A stretch of 64,000 nt of DNA from Myceligenerans crystallogenes. GTDB taxonomy: Bacteria; Actinomycetota; Actinomycetes; Actinomycetales; Cellulomonadaceae. Positions 42,663 to 50,279 of the stretch are shown piece after piece (within the stretch, counting starts at the first letter, position 1; every line of letters begins with the position of its first letter). The notes under the pieces were generated by a model, which saw only the letters and a list, made by a program, of their open reading frames with translations, did not search any database and was not told the origin of the DNA. The stretch is taken from assembly GCF_039529775.1 (NCBI RefSeq), contig NZ_BAAANL010000005.1, positions 372,001-436,000 of the forward strand, in the 5' to 3' direction. Position numbers and translations under genes: made by a program.

Positions 42663-42735
42663 TGGAGCTGAGGGGACTCGAACCCCTGACCCTCTGCATG
42701 CCATGCAGATGCGCTACCAGCTGCGCCACAGCCCC
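42663..42735 (-). tRNA. tRNA-Ala (anticodon GGC), copy 1
   Basis: The 73-nt gene folds into a canonical cloverleaf. The acceptor stem is GGGGCTG/CAGCTCC with a G-T pair and discriminator A. The D arm is GCGC/GCGC, the anticodon stem TCTGC/GCAGA holds loop ATGGCAT (anticodon GGC), and the T arm is AGGGG/CCCCT with TTCGAGT. The 3' CCA is not encoded. It is identical over all 73 nt to the copy at 45358, which is on the other strand. Confidence 0.97.
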
Positions 42736-42764
42736 AGTGCCCGCCGGATCCGGCGGACCCGAGA

Positions 42765-42793
42765 AGCATACGCAGCCCGAGGGCAACCGGCAA
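42765..42793 (-). promoter_or_regulatory. Promoter of tRNA-Ala copy 1
   Basis: On the minus strand, -35 TTGCCG (42788-42793) and -10 TATGCT (42765-42770) are 17 bp apart, 29 nt upstream of the tRNA 5' end. The CTGCGTATGCTT context is shared with the promoter of the second copy. Confidence 0.65.
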
Positions 42794-42879
42794 AATTGAT
42801 CCGGATCCGTCCGGCGAGGGCCGAGTCGGGACACCTGACCCCGGTCGCGCGGCGGCCCGCACCCGCCACACCCTTGACG

Positions 42880-42894
42880 TGTAGGCTGCCTACA
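42880..42894. promoter_or_regulatory. PadR operator overlapping its own promoter
   Basis: TGTAGGCTGCCTACA is a perfect 7-1-7 palindrome. It contains the TAGGCT -10 box (42882-42887) and reaches the first base of the padR start codon. Binding here would block the leaderless transcript. Confidence 0.65.
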
Positions 42895-43214
42895 TGAAGG
42901 CGGACGCGTTGCGCGGGCACCTCGACTCGTTGATCCTGGCCGTCGTCGAGGGCGGGCCGCTGCACGGCTACGCGATCATCGAGGCACTGGCCGAACGCAG
43001 CGGCGGTGAGCTGGGTCTGCCCACCGGCACGATCTACCCCGCGCTGCGGCGCCTGGAGCGCGCGGGCTACCTCGACAGCTCCTGGTCCACGGTCGGTGGG
43101 CGCGAACGGCGCACCTACTCGCTGTCCGGCGCGGGAGAACGCGCGCTGGCGGAACACCGGGCCGAGTGGCGCACGTTCTCGGCGGTGGTCGGCCGCGTCC
43201 TCGGCGAGCCATGA
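42894..43214 (+). CDS. PadR family transcriptional regulator
   Basis: A 106-residue winged-helix protein: LDSLILAVVEGGPLHGYAII, then ELGLPTGTIYPALRRLERAG (recognition helix), then the wing SSWSTVGGRERRTYSL. The short C-terminus is typical of the compact PadR-s1 group. The start at 42894 is 6 nt after a TAGGCT box inside a perfect palindrome, indicating autoregulation. It overlaps the next gene by 4 bp (ATGA). Confidence 0.92.
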   Translation: MKADALRGHLDSLILAVVEGGPLHGYAIIEALAERSGGELGLPTGTIYPALRRLERAGYLDSSWSTVGGRERRTYSLSGAGERALAEHRAEWRTFSAVVGRVLGEP

Positions 43215-43915
43215 CCGGCTCCGGGCCGGGAACCAGGGTCACCCCCGATGCGGCCGCGCGCGTACCGCGCGACGATGACGTCGTGTCTCCTGTCACGACC
43301 TACCTCGACGAGCTGGGCAAGGCCCTCGTCGGCCCTGCTCGCGTCCGCCGCGACCTGCTTCGCGAGGCGGCCGGTCACCTCGAGGACGCCACCGAGGCGC
43401 ACGCCGCCGCGGGGCTCACGGAGACCGACGCCGCGGCCCGCGCGGTCGCGGACTTCGGCTCGGTCGCCGAGGTGGCTCCCGGGTTCCAGACGACCCTGGC
43501 GGTGGCCTCCGCCCGCCGCACGGCGTGGTTGCTGTTCGGCGTCCTCGTCGTCCAGCCGTTCCTCTGGGACGGCGGCTTGATCCGGTTCGACTCGACCCCG
43601 GCCCCCGGCGGCCCGCTCTACGCGACCCTGGGCACCGCGGTCGAGACCACCGGCGCGGTGACCATGGCCCTGGCGGCCCTGCTGCTGGTCGCCACGCGAA
43701 TCGGCGCGCGCCGGGCCGGCACGGGCCGCTCGCTGGCCGTCGCCACCGCCGGCGTGGCGATGATCTCGGCGGCCCTGATGGTGGGCACCGGCCTCGCGCT
43801 CACGGCCCTCGGAGCCGGGCGCGACCCGGCCGGATGGATCCTGGTCACGGCGCTCGTCGTCGTCCCCATGGGGTTCATCACGGCGTCGGCCCGCCGGACC
43901 CTCGCCACCTGCTGA
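43211..43915 (+). CDS. Permease prefix domain 1 membrane protein
   Basis: A 234-residue protein. The N-terminal ~75 residues are a helical permease-prefix domain (VTTYLDELGKALVGPARVRRDLLREAAGHLEDA in outline). About four membrane helices follow. Such proteins are almost always translated behind a PadR regulator, as here with a 4-bp overlap, and are thought to be its effector or target. Function unknown. Its stop codon abuts that of the convergent DUF418 gene with no intervening base. Confidence 0.8.
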   Translation: MTGSGPGTRVTPDAAARVPRDDDVVSPVTTYLDELGKALVGPARVRRDLLREAAGHLEDATEAHAAAGLTETDAAARAVADFGSVAEVAPGFQTTLAVASARRTAWLLFGVLVVQPFLWDGGLIRFDSTPAPGGPLYATLGTAVETTGAVTMALAALLLVATRIGARRAGTGRSLAVATAGVAMISAALMVGTGLALTALGAGRDPAGWILVTALVVVPMGFITASARRTLATC

Positions 43916-45100
43916 TCAGCTCCGGCTGAGCCTGCGCAGCAGGCTCTCGGCCGGGCCGCGGTGGCCGGCGCGATGGAGCCAGTAGGCGCCCGCCACGGAC
44001 AGCAGCCAGGTCCCGAGCGCGATCCCCGCGGCCCCGAGGTAGCGCACCTCGCCCCCCAGCCCGAGGGTGAACGGCGCCATGAGCCCGACGAACGCCACCG
44101 ACTGGAACAGGTAGAACGTCAGCGACCGCTGGCCGAGCGCCTGGACCGCGACCACCAGCGGATGCGCCGGGACCGGGAGGTACAGCACCGCGAGCCCGAT
44201 CGACGCGGCCGCGCCGACGCCGCCCACGTACCCCGCCACGCCGTTCACCACCGCGGCGACCGCCGCCACGAGCGCCGTCGGCTCCCGCCAGAATCCGGCG
44301 TCCATCAGCGCGTACGGCAGGCCGCCCGCGATCGACACCCCGAGGCCGACCACCGCGACGCGGGTCAGCAGCTCCCGGTGCAGCTGCGGGTCCTCCAGGA
44401 TCCGGCGGCGCGCCGCCCAGATCCCCAGCAGCACTCCCGGTACGACCTGCCAGGTCATGAAGAGCGCCATGCGGAGCCACTCCAGGATCCGGTCCGACGG
44501 CGAGAAGATCGGGCTCCGCGGCCCGATGACCAGGCTGAACCCCTCGGTCGCCGAGAAGATCCCGTAGCCGGCGAACGCCACGGCCACCCCGATGAGAGCG
44601 AACCGCAGGGCCCTGAGCAGCCGAGCGTCCGACCAGGTCAGCGTGCCCGCCAGGACCAGGCTCGCGATCCCGTACATCGTGAGCACGTCGTAGAACAGCA
44701 GCGCGACGTGCAGCACACCGAGCAACAGCAGCCACAGGCCGCGGCGCCGCACGAGCCCGCGCACGGCGCCCCAGCTGTCCCCGCCCCGGCGCCGCCGCAG
44801 CGCGAGCTGCGCCAGGCCGTAGCCGAACACGAAGATGAACATCGGCCGGGCCCGGTGGTTCACGAGCAGGTCCTCGACCAGCACCGTCACCCGGTCGCTC
44901 AGCAAGGGCTGGCGGACGCCGTCGGCGGTGTAGAGCAGGAGGTAGGAATGCGCGACCGCGATGGCCAGGAGCATCAGACCACGCGCAAGGTCGGGTGCGG
45001 GCGCGCGGGCTGGCAGGCGCGTCCGGGAGAGAAGTTCGGTCAAGCTGGCTGTGCCCCGTCCGGCTCCCCGGCCGGGGGCGCCTTCCGTGACCCGCTTCAC
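43916..45100 (-). CDS. DUF418 family membrane protein
   Basis: A 394-residue integral membrane protein with about ten helices. It has the early motif RGLMLLAIAVAHSYLL, then RPMFIFVFGYGLAQL, and the C-terminal DUF418 block with SLTFYLFQSVAFVGL. Members are widespread in Gram-positive bacteria and resemble acyltransferase-3/heparan-N-acetyltransferase-like membrane proteins; function is not established. The GTG at 45100 has no clear ribosome binding site, so the exact start is uncertain. It sits between the two inverted tRNA-Ala genes. Confidence 0.82.
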   Translation of the reverse strand: MKRVTEGAPGRGAGRGTASLTELLSRTRLPARAPAPDLARGLMLLAIAVAHSYLLLYTADGVRQPLLSDRVTVLVEDLLVNHRARPMFIFVFGYGLAQLALRRRRGGDSWGAVRGLVRRRGLWLLLLGVLHVALLFYDVLTMYGIASLVLAGTLTWSDARLLRALRFALIGVAVAFAGYGIFSATEGFSLVIGPRSPIFSPSDRILEWLRMALFMTWQVVPGVLLGIWAARRRILEDPQLHRELLTRVAVVGLGVSIAGGLPYALMDAGFWREPTALVAAVAAVVNGVAGYVGGVGAAASIGLAVLYLPVPAHPLVVAVQALGQRSLTFYLFQSVAFVGLMAPFTLGLGGEVRYLGAAGIALGTWLLSVAGAYWLHRAGHRGPAESLLRRLSRS

Positions 45101-45300
45101 GCCGTCGCGCCTGGTGACGATGAACTCGTCCCCGGCGCGCCGACCGGCGGGTCCGCGGTCGATGTCTCGGTCGTCTCGGCGACGTACGAACGGTAGTGCA
45201 TACGCTCGTCCGCCGCGTCGGCAATCTGAGGCGTGAAGGCCGCGCCGCGGTGCCGGCCGCCGGAGTGACGAGGGCCACCTGGCAAAGTGTTCATTTCGAT

Positions 45301-45330
45301 TTGGCGGCCGCGCCGCCTGCTGCGTATGCT
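45301..45330 (+). promoter_or_regulatory. Promoter of tRNA-Ala copy 2
   Basis: -35 TTGGCG (45301-45306) and -10 TATGCT (45325-45330), spaced 18 bp, lie 27 nt upstream of the tRNA. Confidence 0.65.
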
Positions 45331-45357
45331 TGCGGGGCTCGCTGGTTTGCGGGTGTC

Positions 45358-45430
45358 GGGGCTGTGGCGCAGCTGGTAGCGCATCTGCATGGCATGCAGA
45401 GGGTCAGGGGTTCGAGTCCCCTCAGCTCCA
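45358..45430 (+). tRNA. tRNA-Ala (anticodon GGC), copy 2
   Basis: Identical in all 73 nt to the copy at 42663-42735 but on the plus strand. It has the same cloverleaf, anticodon GGC and no encoded CCA. It is followed 10 nt later by a strong rho-independent terminator, which the first copy lacks. The foreign-looking AAA ATPase gene begins 265 bp downstream. Confidence 0.97.
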
Positions 45431-45440
45431 CCGATGATTG

Positions 45441-45480
45441 CGGCGTGACTCCCATGAGGAGTCACGCCGTTTTGTTGTTC
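45441..45480 (+). terminator. Rho-independent terminator of tRNA-Ala copy 2
   Basis: A perfect 12-bp stem (45441-45452 with 45458-45469, loop CATGA) is followed by TTTTGTTGTT. It is one of the few terminators in the window with a clear T-rich tail. Confidence 0.9.
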
Positions 45481-45650
45481 TGTGACCCTGCGCATGGCCA
45501 CGGCCCGTTCCCTGTCCTGTCACAGCCTCAGCCTCAACTCGCGTGGACTCCACCCCGACTGCGTCTCGCTCGGGGCTCAGCGCCCCCGTGTGTCGACCCC
45601 ATCCAGAGACCGCCCCCAGCACGCCCAGCCGACCTGGGCCAAGCGATCTG

Positions 45651-45673
45651 ATCGAAATTCGCGATATTTCGAT
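45651..45673. promoter_or_regulatory. Inverted repeat in the promoter of the AAA ATPase gene
   Basis: ATCGAAAT (45651-45658) and ATTTCGAT (45666-45673) form a perfect 8-bp inverted repeat with a 7-bp spacer, in an unusually AT-rich stretch. It ends 10 bp before the TAGCTT -10 box (45684-45689), covering the -35 region. Confidence 0.5.
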
Positions 45674-45695
45674 TGCTCCGTGCTAGCTTGGCCAC

Positions 45696-47036
45696 ATGAT
45701 CCTGCTCAGTTTCACCGTGAGGAATCACAAGAGCATCCGCGACGAGGTCACCATCGACCTGTCCCGCCCATCGCTGCGGACCCTGCAACCGCAGGGCGGC
45801 ACGTGGGCCGCGGCAACCTTTCCGATCGCGGGGATCTTCGGGGGAAACGCGACCGGCAAATCCGCCGTGCTGGACGCGATCATCTACATGAGCACGGCGA
45901 TCGGTCGCTCTGCGACCAGCTGGCAGGCATCGAAGGGAATGGTCCGGCGGCCCTTCGCGCTGGACGAGACCTCCCGCACGATGTCGAGCACGTACGAACT
46001 CGACTTCGTTCACGAAGGTCGGCGTCACCTGTACGGATTCGAGGTCGACTCCGACGGCATCAAACGCGAGTGGCTGCGTGACGTTCCCAGCTCGCGGTGG
46101 CGCACCTTGCTGGAGCGGGACCGTGACGGACACATTCTGACGTTCCACAAGAGCCTTCGCGGAAGGATCGAAGTCACGCAGCGCGAGCTCGTGCTCAGCC
46201 GTGCTCTGCTCCTGGGCGAATCGTCGCTGTACCCGATTGCTCGGGACCTCACGGAGAGCATCGACTACGTACTGGTGAAGGATTCGCACCGGGAAGCCCG
46301 CCTGAAAGACCTCGCCGATTCGCTCGCCGACGGAACGATCACGTTCGCCGACCTCGAGGCTCTGCTCGGAGTCGCTGACATCGGCGTCGTGAAAGTCGAC
46401 GTCGAAGAGCAGAGCATTCCCGAGCGTGTGCGCCGGGCACTTCGCCGGCTCCAGCGCGATCTGCGTGATGACGAAGAAGTCGCCGACGCCACCACGAACT
46501 CGTCGAACGATGATGACGACCAAGATGAGTTCGACGACGCCCAGCTGGCCCAGGTCGTCAGGCATCTCGTCTTCACCCACCGCGGTACCGCAGGCACGAG
46601 CCCCGCATTCTCGATCCAGGACGAGAGCGACGGGACCATCGCCTGGCTCGCGATCGCGGTACCGGCTCTCGAGACTCTGCGGAGCGGTGGACTGCTTGTC
46701 GTGGACGAGATCGATGCGAGCCTGCACCCGCACCTGCTCGACGTACTCCTCGACACGTTCGCCGATCCCGGGCTCAACACCAAGCAGGCGCAGCTGATCT
46801 TCACCAGCCACGAGTCGTACGTCCTCTCCCCACTGAGCCAGGTGACCCTGGAGCCCGAACAGGTGTGGTTCACGGACAAGACCTATGAAGGCGCAACCGA
46901 GCTGTTCTGCCTGGCCGACTTCCCGAGGCATCCCGATGCCAATGTGGCCAAGCGCTACCTCACAGGGCGGTACGGCGGGACACCGCGGCTCGCGCCGAGT
47001 TCCTTTGCCGCGCTGCTCGGTTCCGGGACGGCGTGA
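45696..47036 (+). CDS. AAA15/OLD-type ATPase, probable defence-related gene
   Basis: A 446-residue SMC/ABC-like ATPase of COG1106 type. Walker A is FGGNATGKS (residues ~48-56). A signature-like SDGTIAWLAIAVPAL precedes Walker B LLVVDEIDASLHPHL (residues ~332-346). A His switch (FTSHESYVL) follows. The central coiled region has an acidic low-complexity tract near residue 270. Codon use is less GC-biased than the neighbours, and the gene lies just past a tRNA-Ala gene, both signs of transfer. Relatives are usually paired with an RloB nuclease in phage-defence operons; no intact partner follows here. The start is 6 nt after TAGCTT (leaderless). Confidence 0.82.
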   Translation: MILLSFTVRNHKSIRDEVTIDLSRPSLRTLQPQGGTWAAATFPIAGIFGGNATGKSAVLDAIIYMSTAIGRSATSWQASKGMVRRPFALDETSRTMSSTYELDFVHEGRRHLYGFEVDSDGIKREWLRDVPSSRWRTLLERDRDGHILTFHKSLRGRIEVTQRELVLSRALLLGESSLYPIARDLTESIDYVLVKDSHREARLKDLADSLADGTITFADLEALLGVADIGVVKVDVEEQSIPERVRRALRRLQRDLRDDEEVADATTNSSNDDDDQDEFDDAQLAQVVRHLVFTHRGTAGTSPAFSIQDESDGTIAWLAIAVPALETLRSGGLLVVDEIDASLHPHLLDVLLDTFADPGLNTKQAQLIFTSHESYVLSPLSQVTLEPEQVWFTDKTYEGATELFCLADFPRHPDANVAKRYLTGRYGGTPRLAPSSFAALLGSGTA

Positions 47037-47204
47037 CGGTGGCGCGCCGTCCGAACCGGGCACCCGTCATCGGCGATGCCGATCCTGGTCGATCTCCTTG
47101 CCCCTGCGTGACGTCTACGGCATGCGCCACCAGGCGGCGGCCACCTGAATCCTGACTGCCGACGGCATCGCCGGCTCGGTACGAGGCCCTACAACGTCGT
47201 GCGG

Positions 47205-47648
47205 CTAGCTCCAGTCCGCCAGGAGCCGGTCGAGGGCCGCCGCGAGCTCGATCGAGTCGCCGTCCTTGCCGCCCGCGCCGAGCACCAGGGGCGGCCGCCT
47301 CGGTTCCGGGTGCACGCCCCGGACGCGGTCCAGCAGCGACAGCGGCGCGGTCAGGACGTAGAACGCGCCGTCGTCGGACACGGCCGCCGTACGGTCCGTG
47401 CGCAGGTACCAGCCGCGCAGCGGCGTCCGCGCCCGGCCGCGCCCGCCGTAGCCGACGACGACGAGGGGCTCGGTCGCGAGCCCCGCCTCCCGGGCCGCCC
47501 GTGCGAACCGCGCGAGCATGGCCTCGGCGCGCGCGTGCTCGACGTCCTGCCGCTCCCGCAGGCGTTCCGCCTGCAGGCGCGCGGCCTCGGTACGCTGCTC
47601 GGCCCAGGACTGCCCCACACCCGCTCCTTCGTCGTTCCGCATGTTCAT
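47205..47648 (-). CDS. Conserved hypothetical protein
   Basis: A 147-residue cytoplasmic protein. An N-terminal helical, strongly charged segment (EQRTEAARLQAERLRERQDV) is followed by a compact beta-rich domain with GWYLRTDRTAAVSDDGAFYV and a final helix (AAALDRLLADWS). I do not recognise the family. The ATG at 47648 is chosen, with one at 47642 as alternative. It is divergent from the CBM2 protein gene. Confidence 0.65.
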   Translation of the reverse strand: MNMRNDEGAGVGQSWAEQRTEAARLQAERLRERQDVEHARAEAMLARFARAAREAGLATEPLVVVGYGGRGRARTPLRGWYLRTDRTAAVSDDGAFYVLTAPLSLLDRVRGVHPEPRRPPLVLGAGGKDGDSIELAAALDRLLADWS

Positions 47649-47847
47649 CGGATTGCCCGCGTTTCCTCTCGCACTCCTCATGCCCGGCCCCGAGAGAGTG
47701 CCTCGTGGTGCGATGGTCGCCAGCGAAACGTATAACCCGCTCATCCCCCGGGGCAAGCGTCCCCTACCTTCGCCGGGGAGGTCCGCACCGGACGGTGCCG
47801 GCCACGAGCGAGGCGGCAGTGCGGCCGCCGACGACAGGAGTACACAG

Positions 47848-49116
47848 ATGCGAACCGGAATCCGGGAACGACGGCGGCGGCTGGGAGCGCTCGTGGCCGC
47901 GGCAGGCCTGCTCGCCGCGGGACTCACCGCGGCGGCCACGGCGGCGCCCGCCCAGGCCGCCGCCTGCCAGGCGGTCAAGTACACGGTGGTGAACGGCTGG
48001 AACGGCGGGCACCAGGCGTCGGTGTCCATGACGGCCGGGAGCACCGCGATCAGCGGCTGGACCATCGAGTTCGACATGCCCGCGGGCAGCACCATCGCCA
48101 ACGCGTGGAACGCGACGGTCAGCCAGTCCGGCACGAAGGTCACGGCGTCCGACGTCGGCTGGAACGCGTCCGTCCCCGCGGGGACGACCCGGGAGCTGTT
48201 CGGGGCGGTGGCGTCCCAGAGCGGGACCGGCTTCGTCGCTCCGGTGGCGTTCACGGTCAACGGGACGCTGTGCGGCGTCGACCCGACGACGGCGCCGCCG
48301 AGCCCGACGGCGTCGCCGACGTCCCAGACCCCGAGCCCGAGCGCGTCCGTGAGCCCGACGCCGACGGTGTCCCCCACCCCGACCGCTTCCCCGTCCCCCA
48401 CCGTGTCACCGACTCCTTCGCCGACGCCGACGCAGAACCCCGGCGGCTGCCCGTCCGGCGCGACCTGCGACGGCTTCGAGAACCAGGCCGGCAGCACCCC
48501 CGGCGGCGACTGGAGGGTCGGCGCGGAGAACTGCTCCGGCACGGGAACCGCGGCCGTGGACTCGTCCGTGACCCACGCCGGCTCGAAGTCGATCCGCGTC
48601 AACGGCGGCGGCGGGTACTGCAACCACCAGTTCGTCGGGCGCGACATCCCCGCCGGCACCCAGTGGTTCCGCGTCTGGATGCGGCACTCGACGGCGCAGC
48701 CGCAGACGCACACCACGATGATCGCCATGAACGACGCCAACGACGGCGGCCGTGACCTGCGGTTCGGCGGCCAGAACAGCGCGCTGCAGTGGAACCGCGA
48801 GTCCGACGACGCGACCCTGCCCGAGCAGAGCCCGAACGGCGTCGCGCTCAGCAAGCCGCTGCCGGTCAACACCTGGACCTGCGTCGAGTGGCAGGTCTCC
48901 GGGGGCACCCTCAGCACGTGGGTCGACGGCACGGTCGTGACCGGCCTGGTCGCGGACGGCACGCCCACGCAGGACGTCGACAGCCAGTGGCTGCGCCGCG
49001 CCGGCTGGTCGCCGAGCCTGACGGACCTCCGCCTCGGCTGGGAGAGCTACGGCGGCGACGCCGACACGCTCTGGTACGACGACGTCGCCTACGGCCCGTC
49101 TCGCATCGGCTGCTGA
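47848..49116 (+). CDS. Secreted CBM2 protein with a Cip1-like C-terminal domain
   Basis: A 422-residue secreted protein. The signal peptide covers residues ~1-36 (Arg-rich start, cleavage around AQA-A). A family 2 carbohydrate-binding module follows (~37-138), with the cellulose-binding Trp residues in NGWNGGHQ, ISGWTIEF and VGWNASV. A ~45-residue Ser/Pro/Thr linker comes next. The ~225-residue C-terminal domain (CDGFENQAG, VTHAGSKSIRVNGGGGYCNHQF, DTLWYDDVAYGPSRIGC) resembles Trichoderma Cip1, a jelly-roll polysaccharide lyase-type protein. It should bind cellulose and act on an associated uronic polysaccharide. The ATG at 47848 has AGGAG upstream. Confidence 0.85.
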   Translation: MRTGIRERRRRLGALVAAAGLLAAGLTAAATAAPAQAAACQAVKYTVVNGWNGGHQASVSMTAGSTAISGWTIEFDMPAGSTIANAWNATVSQSGTKVTASDVGWNASVPAGTTRELFGAVASQSGTGFVAPVAFTVNGTLCGVDPTTAPPSPTASPTSQTPSPSASVSPTPTVSPTPTASPSPTVSPTPSPTPTQNPGGCPSGATCDGFENQAGSTPGGDWRVGAENCSGTGTAAVDSSVTHAGSKSIRVNGGGGYCNHQFVGRDIPAGTQWFRVWMRHSTAQPQTHTTMIAMNDANDGGRDLRFGGQNSALQWNRESDDATLPEQSPNGVALSKPLPVNTWTCVEWQVSGGTLSTWVDGTVVTGLVADGTPTQDVDSQWLRRAGWSPSLTDLRLGWESYGGDADTLWYDDVAYGPSRIGC

Positions 49117-49135
49117 CCGCCGCGCGACCGGGGAA

Positions 49136-49176
49136 CCGGCCGGCAGGGTCGAGTGCTACTCGCCCTTGCCGGCCGG
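49136..49176. terminator. Terminator between the CBM2 protein and histidine phosphatase genes
   Basis: A 13-bp stem with one G-T pair (49136-49148 with 49164-49176) lies 19 nt after the CBM2 gene stop. Its right arm falls within the last codons of the convergent histidine phosphatase gene. Confidence 0.5.
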
Positions 49177-49842
49177 CTCGAGGTTCCAGTCCGGGCCGGC
49201 CTGCCAGCGGTCGAGGGGGTAACCGGCGCCCACGTTGTGGGCGACCAGGCGCCAGGCCGGGCGGGCCTGCGCACCGGAGGCCCGCAGGTGCGACCAGTGC
49301 ACGTTGTGCAGGCCGCTGATCCCGCGCCAGGTGGTCGGGTCCTCGTCCATCATCCGGGTCAGGGCCAGGGTGATCGCCGCGCCGTGCGAGACGACGACGA
49401 GCGTGTCGTCGTCACCCAGCGCCGCGGCGTGCTCGACGACGGCGGCCGCGGTGCGCTCGGCGACGGCGGCCCGCGACTCCGCACCGGCCCGGACCGGATC
49501 CGCGCCCGCCCGCCAGGCGGCGTGCTCGTCGGGCCAGCGCGCGGCGATCTCCTCGCCGGTCAGGCCCTCCCACTCGCCGAAGGATCGCTCGCGCAGCCGC
49601 GCGTCGGACTCGACGTCGAGCTCCACGAGCTTCGCGTAGGCGGTGGCCGTGTCGAAGGCCCGCTCCAGGTCGCTCGCGACGATCTTCACCGCGGTGTGCG
49701 ACGACGCGAGGGCGTTCGCGCCCTGCTCGGCCTGCCAGCGGCCGACGTCGTCGAGCGGGATGTCGATCTGACCCTGGAGCCGTTTCGTGTGGTTGTACGC
49801 GGTACGGCCGTGACGCAGCAGGACGATGGTGCCCGCCGTCAC
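49156..49842 (-). CDS. Histidine phosphatase (phosphoglycerate mutase-like) family protein
   Basis: A 228-residue enzyme with the catalytic RHG in IVLLRHGRTAYNHTKRLQGQ and the second His in VVVSHGAAITLAL (near residue 155). The pattern RLQGQIDIPLDDVGRWQAE matches actinobacterial phosphatases such as GpgP-type glucosyl-3-phosphoglycerate phosphatases, which sit in the same place after rsfS. Actual substrate unproven. It starts with a GTG at 49842 that overlaps the rsfS stop by 4 bp, so it is translated from the nadD-rsfS operon. Confidence 0.88.
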   Translation of the reverse strand: MTAGTIVLLRHGRTAYNHTKRLQGQIDIPLDDVGRWQAEQGANALASSHTAVKIVASDLERAFDTATAYAKLVELDVESDARLRERSFGEWEGLTGEEIAARWPDEHAAWRAGADPVRAGAESRAAVAERTAAAVVEHAAALGDDDTLVVVSHGAAITLALTRMMDEDPTTWRGISGLHNVHWSHLRASGAQARPAWRLVAHNVGAGYPLDRWQAGPDWNLEPAGKGE

Positions 49843-50279
49843 GGGCGAAGCCCCGGGTCGAGGTAGATGGCGGCGTCCGTCTCCTGCCCGCCGAACTCCC
49901 CCGTGTCGCCGCCGCCGCGGGCGTCCTCCGGCAGGTCGATGGCGGGGCAGTCCTTCCAGAGCCGTTCCAGCGCGTAGTACACGCGGTCCTCGGTGTGCTG
50001 CACGTGCACGACGACGTCGCCGAAGTCCAGCAGGGCCCAGCGCGCCTCGGAGAGGCCCTCCCGGCGGATCGCCTTGGAGCCCGCCTTGTGCATGGCCTCC
50101 TCGACGGCGTCGACGATGGCCTTGACCTGCCGCTCGTTGGTGCCCGAGGCGATGAGGAAGACATCGGTGAGCACCAGCTGCTCGCTCACGTCCAGGGCGA
50201 TGATCTCCTGCGCCTTGCGGTCGCTCGCGGCCCGCGCCGCCACGACGGCGAGCTCACGGGCGCGTTCGGTCGCCGTCAT
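49839..50279 (-). CDS. rsfS: Ribosome silencing factor RsfS
   Basis: A 146-residue protein of the RsfS/Iojap family, which binds ribosomal protein L14 on the large subunit and prevents subunit joining during starvation. Diagnostic segments are VLTDVFLIASGTNERQVKAI and ARWALLDFGDVVVHVQH. It has an extra ~25-residue acidic C-terminus. Start and stop overlap the neighbours by 4 bp each (ATGA/GTGA), showing tight coupling within the operon. Confidence 0.95.
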   Translation of the reverse strand: MTATERARELAVVAARAASDRKAQEIIALDVSEQLVLTDVFLIASGTNERQVKAIVDAVEEAMHKAGSKAIRREGLSEARWALLDFGDVVVHVQHTEDRVYYALERLWKDCPAIDLPEDARGGGDTGEFGGQETDAAIYLDPGLRP

